Shown in pieces: positions 35,101-46,106 of a DNA stretch of 64,000 nt. The position numbers and the translations under genes are program-made. The number at the start of each line of letters is the position of its first letter. Positions within the stretch are counted from its first letter, which is position 1. The DNA comes from Tillandsia leiboldiana. Taxonomy: Eukaryota; Streptophyta; Magnoliopsida; Poales; Bromeliaceae. The DNA lies in the NCBI GenBank assembly GCA_029204045.2, contig JAQNDB010000518.1, forward strand, positions 1-64,000, given 5' to 3'. A model generated the notes under the pieces. It did not search any database and was not told where the DNA came from. It worked only from the letters and a program-made list of their open reading frames with translations.

Positions 35101-35635
35101 GAGCCTTTCCATGGTATCTACCTATTTTCCCACGACCCAAGGGTCGGCCGTCTCTTCCTCAAGGGGTTCCCAATAACGGCTCCCAGCGTAGGTCCCAAAG
35201 TTGCTGGTGCGGCTGGTCCGGGCAGAGAAGCCTGGGCGACCCCCATTGGTGTAGTCGACCATTGCACCCACTATCGCATCTGTTCCATAAGGGTTGCTAG
35301 CTGCCCGGCCATCTCTTGTAGTCGTTGTCGGAGAAGCTGATACTCCGCCGCTGTTCGCACCGTACTTTCTGCCCCTGTGTTCTCCGCTGATAGCCCATTT
35401 CGGGCCATTATTCGCTATATGCAAAGAAACCAAGTCAACCGTAGACCTAACTGGTCTAGCACCACGACCTACGGACACACCAAAATTAAATACCACTTTA
35501 TCCCTCGTACACTCACGATCTACCGCACCTACACCTTGGTTATCTCATGTTCGATTTGCTTGTGGCATCATACACTGTGGATGTGGATCACTGACTGCTG
35601 CGGTTAAATTTGTTTTTCTCTGATACCATTTAATC
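32129..35635 (-). pseudogene. Degenerate gypsy gag-pol of G3
   Basis: Right to left: leader with primer site TGGTATCAGAGA (35617-35628); gag capsid region (35112-34816, with EGDARKWWKMV); overlapping continuation 34834-34310 with a knuckle altered to CFRSGKPGHYRGNC (second Cys lost); RT fragment 33855-33571 (PLPRIDDLRDQLQG); further RT 33457-33212; integrase zinc remnant near 32868-32820 (VCQQVKAKHQRPAG). Many stops and deletions: the internal region is 3.5 kb against 5.2 kb in G2. The end next to the left LTR retains TTTCGTCCTCGAAAC as in G2. It is non-functional. Confidence 0.82.
32482..32595. repeat. 57-bp direct duplication inside the G3 remnant
   Basis: Units at 32482-32538 and 32539-32595 share ACCTGGACGTC and ACAACGCCTCGGGTCT words. 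It is not found in the corresponding part of G2, so it is a local insertion or expansion. Confidence 0.8.
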
Positions 35636-38600
35636 TGTCACGCCCCCGGGGGTTTTTAGGTAAAGATAAGCGGAAATGTGCGTGTATAAATTTTTTCCTT
35701 AATAAATAAGCATCAGCCTCGTCCCCGGTGCGTGTCAGACCGCCACATACACAAATTCACCCTGCCCACGGACAGAGTCTCCTTTGTATATGCACGGCGT
35801 CTCATTTACAACATCAACATACAATCTTTAACCACACAGTCACAGTCAACAAGTACGAGAGTGTAAAGACATTTAATCACATTAAGAGGAACCTACAAGT
35901 TTGTAAACGGTGTCCACTCGACACCCATTCCTTTAAAAACGTCTACACATTCACAGTAAGGCGGCTATATCGTTTCGGAAAGGATAAATCCACAGGTTTT
36001 CAAAGCAGTGCCCACACGACACTTGGTTTTGGAAAACATTTTCGAAACCCCTTTTTGTTCGGTATAAAACATGCCGCATATAAATCATCAAGGAACATTA
36101 TAAAAATCACATCACAAAACCGTCTCTCAATCCAACATCCACAACATTCCACAATCAAGCAATTCAGAACTTAAACTTAGATGACAAGGGGAAGAGATAA
36201 CTCAAGCAAGAAATAATGGAATAAACCTCATCCAGCTAATGTTCTTTAATCGCTGCCTCACCGTCGTCCCGACTACTACACCTAGTCAAACCTGTCACGG
36301 AGTGGGTAAAGTCAGTGACAAACAAAGTAGATGTCTTAAGGATAACATGGATTTAAGAACAAACCAATTTCACCGGAACCTTTCGCTAAAACCCTGTGCA
36401 TAAATAAGCTGGGCACCAACCCCAGAATAACCAATTAAGCTGGGCACCGACCCCAGAGTACCTGTCGGAGAGACGGAAGTCTCCCCTCGTGCACAAACCC
36501 CATTGATGCTTTTAACCCCTTCACGGAGCTAGTGCGGCCACCTTAGCTGTCGTGAAGAGGTCCTCACGGCTCCCACCCCTTTGTGAGGCACACGGGTCAA
36601 AAGAGACCACTTCTCCGGAAAAGTACACCCATGCGGAGGCCAATCCGCCTGTGTACGTGCAGCATCCCACCCCAATATTTGCCGGTGTCGGCGTGTATTG
36701 AGCACCGCGACCGCAGTCGCTACAATTATCATGTTAGAATGAAAAGAAACATTTAAGCGAAAGATTTAACATTCCATCTACTTTGTTAGACAATTTAACG
36801 AGCCTTTTTATGATGATAGATGCACTTACTGCACTTGTTGCACTTATAGCAAGGGTACCCACCTAGTTGAAGATATACGACTGCGCCCGCGACCCTCCTA
36901 AGCAAATCAGGACTCCTTGCTGCCTACTAAAATATCCAAGAGCACAAATTAACACCTTACCCTAATCAGGTAAAAACCAGTGGTCCCAACCACTGTTACG
37001 TTAAACCCGCAAAACTGAAATCGTCGTGCCTAGGGGATCGGGATGTAAATAAAAAACCCAACAAGTCAAAACTGTCGAGTAAAACCGAAAACTTAGATCA
37101 AACCGGGTCCCCGACGATAAAACTGATGGTTAACAGCAACCGGACCGCGACTATATCATCGCGGACTCCGTCGGAACCCAAAGATCGCTAACGGAAAACC
37201 AACAAAACCCAATCCCCAACCGGTAGCCCACTCGGGACGTCAATGGTTAAATCAAAAAGGCCCCGACGGCAGAAACGATGAGAAAAGGGACCCGACGGCG
37301 CGCCCCCGACAATTTCGTCGAGGCGCGGAGCGTCGGCGAAATCGGCACCCAACAAAATAAAATAGTGACCAAGAAGATCCCAAGTGGCCATGCCAAGAAA
37401 ACCGCGGAGATTGTGATCCCAACGGCGAAAACGGCGCTCAAAACGGTGGAAAAACGGACCCAAACGGAGCTATCGAACTTTGGGCTGTCGGGTGGTGCAC
37501 AGGAGCATCCGTGGACCCGGTTCATGGCTTCAGGCGGCGGCGGCATGCGCCGGGTGCACGCAGGAAGCGTGCACCGCGCATCTCGGGCCGGGCCGGTGCA
37601 CGACCCGAGCGTGCACCGGGTCCTTGCTCTTCGGCCGCAAGCGCGCGCACCGGGTGCACGCCTAGTGCGTGCACCGCGCAAACTGTGCAGCCCGGCGCAC
37701 GGTTTCGTGCGCCGGGTCTGCGCTTTTGGGACAGCGGGGCGTGCACCGGGTGCACGCCCGGGGTCCGTGGACCGCCGCCGTACGGACAGCACAGTAAACC
37801 CTAACTTTTCGCGTTTTCTCTCCGTTTTCGCTCCCGTTTCGCGATTTCTTCTCCGTTTTCGCTCCCGTGCGACCCCGGTGAAGATCCCGCGGACATGGTA
37901 ACGGCGGCGCCGGCCTCCCATTTAAAAACGGTGGCGGCGGCCTCCCGTTAACCCACTATGTTCCGACGAAACATCCCCAAAAATTCTCGAATAAATACAC
38001 GATAATTCTAATGACTAAACCAACGATCGACGAACAACCAAAACGTCGATCGGAAGCCCGATAAAAAGAAACCGATTAAAAACCATCGATTAAACTCGAT
38101 AAAAACCATCGATCACCCTCGATCAAGAACGAGAATAAAACATGGATCAAATCCCGACGAAAATCCGCGATCGATGTACCAATTAAAACGACCTTACAAG
38201 AATACGGAAAACCCCCGATTAATTTGACAACGAAACGATGATCACTAACTTTAATTTATCAGAATTAAAGAACCGATCTTGGTCCTCGCGGCGTTGGAGA
38301 TCCGGATCCGCTCCCCGTCGACGATCTCGTTCTCCGGTCTCCGGACGTCAATTGGGGCGATCGGGTTCCTCCGCTTTCTCCTTCTTTCCTTCTTTTCTCC
38401 TCCGGTTAGGATTTCCTTTTTCTTTTCTCTCTTTTCCAACTAGGGTTTCGTTGGGTTTTCGGTACGCACGAAAAAGGAGGATTTGAGAAGGCGGTATTTT
38501 AAATTAGGGTTTTTTTTCGCTTTCCGGTGACCGGGGTTTAAATATCCTATTATTAATTTAATTTTCCTTTTTATTTTATTCTTTTATTTCTCTTTTATTA

Positions 38601-39078
38601 TTCATACGTAAAAAGGAAAAGTACCGAATATTCGGATATTTATCTTCTAACAATAAATATCTAATCCCACGAGATAAACCCCACCTTTTTAAATCCTAGT
38701 CACCGATTAATTAATTTCCTAATTAATTAATATAGGGAATAAATTCCCATATTTAATTTCACGTCATTGATTAATTAATTTCTTAATTAATTAATCACAC
38801 GGAATATCCAAAATTCCTCAAAAAGCGTGCCGGATATTTTACACGGATTTCGATGCACACCTTAAGTCACCGCGATCTTAGAAACCCCATTCCGGGAGAT
38901 CCGTAAGTCGGATTTTGGATCCGATTGCACCGTCGCTCATCGTTTTTCGAGCTCTATCACCGAAAAATACCCGCATCGCATGTTAGTCAACTCTAAAGAC
39001 CCCGATATTTTAATTCCCTCTAACTTACACTTTATTAGCAGGAGGGTAAAATAATACTAGAAAAGTCGTGTCATTACA
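35636..39078 (-). repeat. Right (5') LTR of gypsy G3 (3443 bp)
   Basis: Plus strand TGTCACGCCCCC to GTCATTACA. The first part is only loosely similar to the left LTR. It contains a GTGCAC array (37550-37770). The last 1007 bp (38072-39078) matches 31122-32128 with no indel and about 15 substitutions. Confidence 0.82.
37550..37770. repeat. GTGCACCGGGTGCAC-type array in the G3 right LTR
   Basis: Repeated GTGCACCG and CGGGTGCACG words, many palindromic (GTGCAC), at the LTR position where the left LTR carries the CGCGCGG array. Confidence 0.8.
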
Positions 39079-40761
39079 GCGCGGCTGCCGCCCGGGCGGC
39101 ACCCGCGCGGACCCGCAACCGCCCGGGCACCGCGCGGGCGGCACCCGCGCGGACCCGCAACCGCGCGGGCGCCGCGCGGGGCACCCACGCGGGCGCCGCG
39201 CGGGCAACCCCGCGCGCGGGCGCCGTGCGGGGCCGCACCCGCGCGGGCGCCGCGTGGCCGCTGCACGGACAGCACCCGCGCGAGACGCCGTGCCGCGTGG
39301 GCGCCGCCCGCGGAGACACGCCGCGCGGTTCCGAACATCGCGGGGCTCCGGCGGACGGCGACGGCGGCGCGGGATTCCGGTTTTTGTCAACCCGGACGGT
39401 GTTGGACTTTTCCGTCGAAAAGAGTAAATTGGGTCTTTTGTTTTGGGATGTTAGTACACGTTTTTGACTATAGTTATCCTTGCGGACTTTCTTTAGGTCC
39501 AGGTGCGCAGCGGGGGTGGGCGAAGGATTCAGGTGTTCCGATTTCTCTTCAACTAAGTGTGTGCGGTTGCTATAAGTGCAACAAGTGCAGTAAGTGCGTC
39601 TATCATCATTAAAATGCTCTTAATTTGTCTAACAAAGTAGATGGACAGTTTAACCTTTCGCATAATTGTATTTTATCTAACAATTGAAGCGGCTGCGGTC
39701 GCGGTGCTCACTACACGCCGATCTCGGCAAATCCATTTTCGGATGCTGCACTTACACAGGCGGATTGGCCTCCGCATGGGTGTACTTTTCCGGAGAAGTG
39801 GTCTTTTTGACCCGTGTGCCTCACAAAGGGGTGGGAGCCGTGAGGACCTCTTCGCGCCTGCTGAAAATAGCACACCAGCACCGTGAAGAGGTTAAAAGCA
39901 TTAAAAAGGTGTTTGCGCACGAGGGGAGACTTTAGTCTCTCCGACAGGTACTCTGGGGTTGGTGCCCAACTTAATTGATAAATCTGGGGTTGGTGCCCAG
40001 CTTAATTATGTACAGGGTTTTAGCGAAAGGTTCCGATGTAATCGGTTTGCTCCTTATTTCTTATTGATATTTAGACATCTACTTTGTTTGTCACTGACTT
40101 TACCCACTCCGTGACAGGTATTACTAGGTGCGTTAGCCGGGATGGCGGTGAGACAGCGTCGCAAGGACCGTAGTCAGGATACTTGGTATTTATCTCGTTT
40201 TCCTTATACTTTAAATAGTTAATTTGTTGTGGATCATATTAGTCGTGGACATGTATTAGTTAGCGCTGTGGATGAGATGTACTTTTATACTTTGATACTT
40301 TTAGTGATGTTTTCATACGCGGCATGTTTTCATGATAAACCAAATGATTTCGAAAATGTTTTCTCAAAACGAAGTGCCGTGTGGGCACGGGTTTTGCAAC
40401 CGGTAGTTTTATCCTTTCTAAACGTTGATGCCGCTTTAATAACTCGCTTGAAAAAAAAGAATAACAAGGTGTCGAGTGGACACCGGTCTTTTAAAACATT
40501 AGTTAAATTACTGTACTCTGTTTGACGAGGTATGTCTATTGTATGGTTGATGGTTGATGTATGATGTTGTAAACGAAACGCATGTTGTAAATGAGACGCC
40601 GTGCATATACAAAGGAGACCCTGTCCGTGGGCAGAGAGAATTTGTGTATGTGGCGGTCTGGCACGCACCGGGGATGAGGTTTAAGTTACTTTGTTAAGAA
40701 AAAAAAATAATACACGCAATTTTCCGCTTTGATAGACTCAAAAACTCCCGGGGGCGTGACA
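39079..40761 (+). repeat. Truncated plus-strand LTR of G4, head-to-head with G3
   Basis: Reverse complement of the G3 right LTR type. It starts inside a CGCGCGG array (39079-39340), runs through blocks matching 35636-37100 in reverse, and ends GGGCGTGACA at 40761. The U3 start is missing. Confidence 0.82.
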
Positions 40762-40804
40762 GATTAAATGGTATCAGAGAAAACAACCATGACCATAGTA
40801 GACG
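40762..40804 (+). promoter_or_regulatory. G4 leader with primer-binding site
   Basis: TGGTATCAGAGA at 40769-40780, 7 nt after the LTR, identical to the G3 site. After 43 nt the element is cut by the Cassandra-type TRIM. Confidence 0.8.
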
Positions 40805-40981
40805 TGTGACGCCCCACTTCCCAGGGGGTCACCCATCCTAGAACTACTCTAGTTCTAGCACGCTTAACTCTCATAACCTCTTGGATCTTGCTACCATCCA
40901 AAATGCTATAGCCGGGTTAGAGATTTTAGTTCTATTATATCATTTATATAGAGGACTAATCCAAATTCCGGGGGTGTCACA
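40805..40981 (-). repeat. Cassandra left LTR, 5S-like at 40815-40869
   Basis: 177 bp. The minus strand contains the A-box/C-box-like 5S segments GTTAAGCGTGC and GGATGGGTGACC. It differs from the right LTR at only one base that I saw (TTCTATT versus TCCTATT). Confidence 0.88.
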
Positions 40982-41203
40982 TTCTTCCCCCCTTTAAGCC
41001 CTGACGTCCACGTCAGGCTCAAGCACATTCACAAGCACCAGGCGATGTGAGACTCGTCTCGCTAGCCTTAGCCGACCTTGTGAGGAGCTGCACTCCACTC
41101 ACAACGGTCATTAGCCGGGGAGCCTCGCTCTACACGCTATATAACCCGGGCTCAGCCGAGACTCATCTCACATTTCCGGCTGGTGAATGGCTCTGATACC
41201 AAC

Positions 41204-41380
41204 TGTGACGCCCCACTTCCCAGGGGGTCACCCATCCTAGAACTACTCTAGTTCTAGCACGCTTAACTCTCATAACCTCTTGGATCTTGCTACCATCCAA
41301 AATGCTATAGCCGGGTTAGAGATTTTAGTCCTATTATATCATTTATATAGAGGACTAATCCAAATTCCGGGGGTGTCACA
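41204..41380 (-). repeat. Cassandra right LTR, 5S-like at 41214-41268
   Basis: 177 bp, adjacent to the primer-binding site, so the 5' LTR in element orientation. It holds the same 5S-like segment. Confidence 0.88.
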
Positions 41381-42695
41381 TTCATCAGTGTACAAGCTCT
41401 CAATACAAAAATATCCTCACTACATCAGTCTCTCAAACTGTAAAATAAAATACAACTCTATACCTCACAACAAGGGTCTCTCAACAGAGGAAAAAGAGGT
41501 AAACTAATCTACTGAAGCTCTCCTTTGAAGGGGTACCGCTACACTCCAACGACGGGTAGGGAACTAGCTCGCGACTCCCTCGCCTCGGACAGCAGGAACA
41601 GCAACAGGAGCAACAGGAACAGGAGAAGAAGTCCCTGGGGAAAAACACCACGACGGGTGTGAGAACTACTTCCCACAGTAGTTCTCAGTGGGTGCCGTCA
41701 ACAAGCCCAACGGTCTGCCCACTAAGTCTACTAGAGGCATAAAGTAACAAAAGCAGGGCTGAAAAAGGAAAAAGCTGGAAAATAACTCTACAGCTACTAT
41801 GCCTCTACCTAGATGCTCAAGAAGTGGGACAGATGATAATATGATGCATCCACTAACTCCCAAAGTACAGTCACCCAATCTACACTGACTGCCGCATAGG
41901 GTCCAGTCAAACCGGCGCCTACCTACTGCCGCTACATCCACGGAGGACGGGACTTACGTAGGGCGTCCGTGGCTGCCACTAACTGGCCCAGCCAGAGGGA
42001 CTGCGTCCGTAACTGCCACTAACTGGCCCAGTCAGAGGGACGGCGTCGACAAGTCGCGATACCAAAGTGCAGACCCACCCCGGACGTGGCACTCGAGGGG
42101 AGCGACCCCACCGAGGACAAGGGTATCCGCGCACTCTGTCGAGCTCAAAGTGGCACTGCAGGCTATAGTCCAAAATCCACGCTCACGCTCTGAACGGAAA
42201 GACTCAGAATCCACAAACATCTCGCACAACAGTCGGAGCACTCTCGACGACTCAGCTGATCAGCTCACACGAACACGAGACACAGGCCTCACCAACAGCT
42301 CACAGTACAGAACACACTGGCTGAAGATACTCCACAGCCAGGACCAAACCACAACTCAGGGCTAACAATTCTGGTCGGACGACACTCAACGACCCGGGAC
42401 CACCGTCAACCCCGACGGTTCCCAACAGCAGAACATCAACCACACAGATAACTCAGGAAGGACCGACACCATAAGGGTTTAGAAAACCCGATAGGTTGGT
42501 GCTAAGAACCCTATCAAACAAGAATAGACTCTAGGCTCCGCCTATCGGAGTTCCCGGCCCCCTTACAGTTCGAGAGCACGACAACCTCGGTGCAACACGC
42601 AGAAAATATCAACCAGGGCCCGAAAGTTCCGGGAGACTAACACCTACAACCCTATCAATCAGAACAGGTTCCAGGCTCGGCCCCCGTGGCTTTCG
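41381..42695 (-). repeat. G5 gypsy LTR fragment (left part)
   Basis: Matches G0 LTR sequence from about 8098 (ATCAGTGTACA, then TCTACTGAAGCTCTCCT) and the G2 right LTR, in minus orientation. It includes a tandem pair of about 38 bp (GCCACTAACTGGCCCAG words at 41973 and 42013). It is cut on the left by the Cassandra element and on the right by element B. Confidence 0.8.
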
Positions 42696-44046
42696 TGTTA
42701 AGGATTTTGTTTTGGCGCATTTCGTGAAAGTGTTAAGTCTTGAAGATTGAAGATGAATGAAGTTTGGATCATATACCTCAATCTCAAGAAAGAAGAATTC
42801 AAAAGGATCAGGTAAGTTTAACTAAATATTTTTGGTGATCCGAATACTTCTTGTAGTGTAGAAACACTTGGAAGAATTTCTTATTGCATAAAAATCAAGA
42901 ACTGAACATGAGACTTGTTCAGGATCCGGATCAGATTGTTCAATCCGGATACCGAAGGTGGTTCGTTCATACACCAGTTCAATCCGGATCGTAGCTTCCG
43001 TTGATCCGGATCCCGAACATTGAGTTTACCATTTTCCTTGAACGATCCGGATCAGGCTTCGCAATCCGGATCCCGAACGTTGATGTTTGGTGAACTGTAT
43101 GAACGATCCGGATCAAGCACTTCGATCCGGATCCCGAACCTTCATTTTTCTGGAATTGCCTGACTCGTTACGACGATCCGGATCACAGCTAATCCGATCT
43201 GGATCGCCGTCGTAAAAATTTCCAGAAACGACAGTTTTTTATCCTTATCTTCTTCCTAGGGTTTCTAACCTATAAATAGACCCTATGATTCTTTTTCTAG
43301 GGTTAATCCAGATAATCCACATAGAGCCGTCATAATCAAATATCATCTTATACGGCCCTAGATCCACATATAGAGAAGAAAGGAAATCATTAGATATTAC
43401 TCTATGTTTCTTCATCTATATTGATTAGTTTGATTCTAGGTTTTCATACTCACATCTTGAGTTGAATCAAACTAATGAATACTTAGATGGTATTTCCTAT
43501 CTATCTTTGATCTAAGTATTCGGCGGATCATCACCACCCAAAAACAACGATTTACCCCAAAATCGGCGCGTGGACTCGCGTGGCCTTGTGGATTCAAGGT
43601 GCAACCGCTCTCGTGGATTCGGAGCGAGGTACGTTCGTGGATTCGAAGCGTGCTACTGGGTGAAGACCGTGGATTCGGTCAGACGTCGTGGACTCGATGT
43701 TGGACGCCGTGGATTCGGCGTTGGACGCAGATCGTGGATTCGAGACGCGTTGCGAAGCGAGCGGAGAAGATCAACTAGGAGCGTATGGAAAAGGTTGAGT
43801 CGTCTGTGAGTACGGTATATCACCTTGTACGTGTTTAATTCTAGTGGATTTCACCGTGTTATCGGTCCCGTGGTTTTTTTACTCCGGTTTGGAGTTTTCC
43901 ACGTAAAAATCTTGCGTGTTCATTTATATTTCCGCATTGGGTTTTTATTGCGCAATGATTTTTTGAGTGTTTATTGTTTACACCTATTCACCCCCCTCTA
44001 GGTGTTTTTTCCCCTATTTAGATCCATTATTACATATAACCCAACA
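42696..44046 (+). repeat. 5' LTR of element B (1351 bp)
   Basis: TGTTAAGG to ACCCAACA. Nine intact and one mutated ATCCGGAT copies (about 42922-43206), TATA CCTATAAATAGAC at 43269-43281, then CGTGGATTCG-type repeats at 43610-43745. The 3' LTR lacks 18 bp near 43812 and differs at about ten further sites. Confidence 0.94.
42922..43206 (+). promoter_or_regulatory. LTR palindrome cluster of B (left)
   Basis: Nine ATCCGGAT copies plus one ATCTGGAT, ending about 60 bp before the TATA box; same layout as family A. Confidence 0.8.
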
Positions 44047-44048
44047 TG

Positions 44049-44060
44049 TGGTATCAGAGC
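44049..44060 (+). promoter_or_regulatory. Primer-binding site of B
   Basis: TGGTATCAGAGC 2 nt after the LTR. Confidence 0.9.
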
Positions 44061-44079
44061 GGGAATAGGGTTGTAAACA

Positions 44080-46106
44080 ATGGTTGAAGGTGGAAACATC
44101 AACAGACCCCCATTCTTTGATGGAACAAATTATGCGTACTGGAGAGTACGGATGAAAGCCTTTTTAAGTTCCATCGACGAACGGGTGTGGCAATCAATTG
44201 AATTAGGATGGTCTAATCCAACTGAAATTATTGCTGATGTTCGCACCATCAAACCTAGGTCGAAGTGGACCAAGGAAGAGTTAGATTCATCTTCTTACAA
44301 TGGCAAGGGAATTAATGCTATTTTTAATGCCTTATCTCAAACTGAATTCTCTCGCGTCTCGGCATGTGAGACTGCGAAAGAAATCTGGGATGTTATTCAG
44401 GTTACACATGAGGGAACTAACCTCGTGAAGATTCAAAAGCTGCAAATGCTTACGAGCAGATTTGACTCTATTTTCATGGCAGAAAATGAATCTTTCACGG
44501 ACTACTATACACAATTGCAAGACATCGTAGACTCATGTGCTAACCTGGGAGAGAAGATTCCAGAATTTAAGGTTGTAAGAAAGATCTTAAGAACTCTTCC
44601 TGAACGATTTTGCCCAAAGGTTACAGCCATTGAAACTATTAAACACCCGGACGAAATGCGTGTAGAAGAACTAGTTGGTTCATTACAAACTTATGAAATG
44701 ACATTTACTACTAACTATTCTTCGGGAAAGGCATCCTCTTCTAAGTCTTCAGGTTATGCTTTGAAAACAACAAAGGAAGAAGACACGGATTCATCCTCCT
44801 CAGACGATGACGAGAACCTATCTATGGAGGAATTTGAGAAGCAGCTCGCTCTCTTGACAAGGAAGTTTCGCCGCAACTTTCGAAGGGGTAATTCAAGTAA
44901 AACTCCATCCTTCGGAAAGTCGAAGAAAGGCAAGGGTACTTCAAGTTACAAGTCAAGAAAGCAAGAGAACTTTTCTAAGGATAAGAAAATGACAGAAGGA
45001 CAAGTCCAATGCTTCAAGTGCCGAGGGTACGAAAAATATCTCAACGGAATGTCCAACTAAGAATCCGTCTAAGAAGAAGGCGATGCAAGCCGTCACTTGG
45101 GATGACACCTCATCGTCAAATGAGTCATCATCAAGTGATGAAGAGGACAACGCAACTGCGTTCCACGCGTCCACATCTTCACCCTTCATGTGCTTAATGG
45201 CAAGTACTTCAGATTCATTGTCCAACTCCTCCCGGGTTGAAAAAAACTGCAACGGATGATGAATCAAGTAACTCTGAAGGTGAAGATTTTGTTTTAGCCT
45301 ACCACAGACTTTTGAGGGATTCAAAGAAACTGGCTAAACAAAACAAGGGGCTGAGAGGGAGATTACAGGATCTCGAAGAAGAAGTAAAAAGGGTAACTTC
45401 TCTCTCGACCGATCTTGAAGTGGAAAGGGATAATCTGATAAAAGCAAATATTTCCCTTCAAGAGTCCAATGAGCAACTCAAGAAGAATTATATAGATATG
45501 GTGAACAAAGCGAATTACTTCTTGAAGCTCAACGGCGAGGCTCGACAGGAAAAATTGGAAATGACAGAGACCATTCTCCAACTCAAGGATGACTTACAGC
45601 GATTTTCATCAGGAAGGGGTAAGTTGGATAAGCTTCTTGGTCTCGGTCAAACAAACAAGTTCGGCCTCGGATACAATCGAACTGAAGACAACTTTAGTTC
45701 GGTTGGGACAGTTTTTGTGCCTCAGTCGGTATCTCCTCCTCCGACACCGGAATTCACGACAAGCAACGACAACAAGCCTACTTCACCCTCTTCGGAATCG
45801 TCAAGCACTAAGGTATGTTTTCGTTGTAATGTTGAAGGGCACATTGAAAGAAATTGCAAGATTGGAGCTCAAAGATCAAATCAATCACATCTTGCAACTG
45901 CTACCAATGAGTTCACTCCCCAGAAATCAAAGAAGGACTTTTCAAAAGAAAAGAACATTGGTAGTACTTCAAGCAAGACGATGACAAAAGAAAAAGATCA
46001 ATCATACAAGACGTCTTCATCAAGGAAAATTTCTCAACCATTGCCAACATACTTTAAAACTCAAAAGGTTTGGGTATGCAAAGGTGAAATCTTTCCTTGC
46101 CTTTAA
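44080..46106 (+). pseudogene. gag of element B, two +1 frameshifts
   Basis: Starts at the ATG 33 nt after the LTR (MVEGGNINRPPFFDGTNYAYW). Same architecture as the A gag: UBN2-type capsid region, Ser/Asp stretch, basic region, first CCHC knuckle (starts CFKCRGY), coiled coil (about 45290-45600), second knuckle CFRCNVEGHIERNC near 45828, tail ending KGEIFPCL. Frame changes fall at an A-run near 45031-45036, inside the first knuckle (stop 45058), and at an A-run near 45239-45245. Both behave as +1 insertions. The product of this copy would end inside the knuckle unless ribosomes shift. It overlaps the pol ORF by 23 nt. Confidence 0.9.

Larger units (their letters stand above)
27968..39078 (-). 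mobile_element. Gypsy G3, degenerate, with mosaic LTRs
   Basis: Two LTRs of the same general family flank a broken gag-pol in minus orientation. The five bases outside (ATTAG left, GCGCG right) do not match, so the ends may derive from more than one element. Confidence 0.7.
40805..41380 (-). mobile_element. Cassandra-type TRIM element (576 bp)
   Basis: Two 177-bp LTRs (40805-40981 and 41204-41380; plus strand TGTGACGCCCC to GGGTGTCACA) flank 222 bp of noncoding DNA. The minus-strand primer site TGGTATCAGAGCC is at 41189-41201 and the purine tract at 40982-40998, so it is a minus-strand element with no coding capacity. The LTRs carry sequence matching the 3' half of plant 5S rRNA (GTTAAGCGTGC, AGGATGGGTGACC, CCTGGGAAG on the minus strand), the hallmark of Cassandra. 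The flanking pentamers (AGACG, TTCAT) differ. Confidence 0.9.

Noticed and set aside
37247..37921. 224- and 207-codon ORFs over the GTGCAC array
   Set aside because: Both strands open, repetitive, inside the G3 LTR; no recognisable domain.
37000..39078. Independent element between G3 and G4
   Set aside because: Continuous with the G3 right LTR and matching the left LTR end over 1007 bp; no own termini.
40815..40869. Genuine 5S rRNA gene
   Set aside because: Only the 3' half resembles 5S, it is duplicated in paired LTRs with primer site and purine tract; Cassandra-type element instead.
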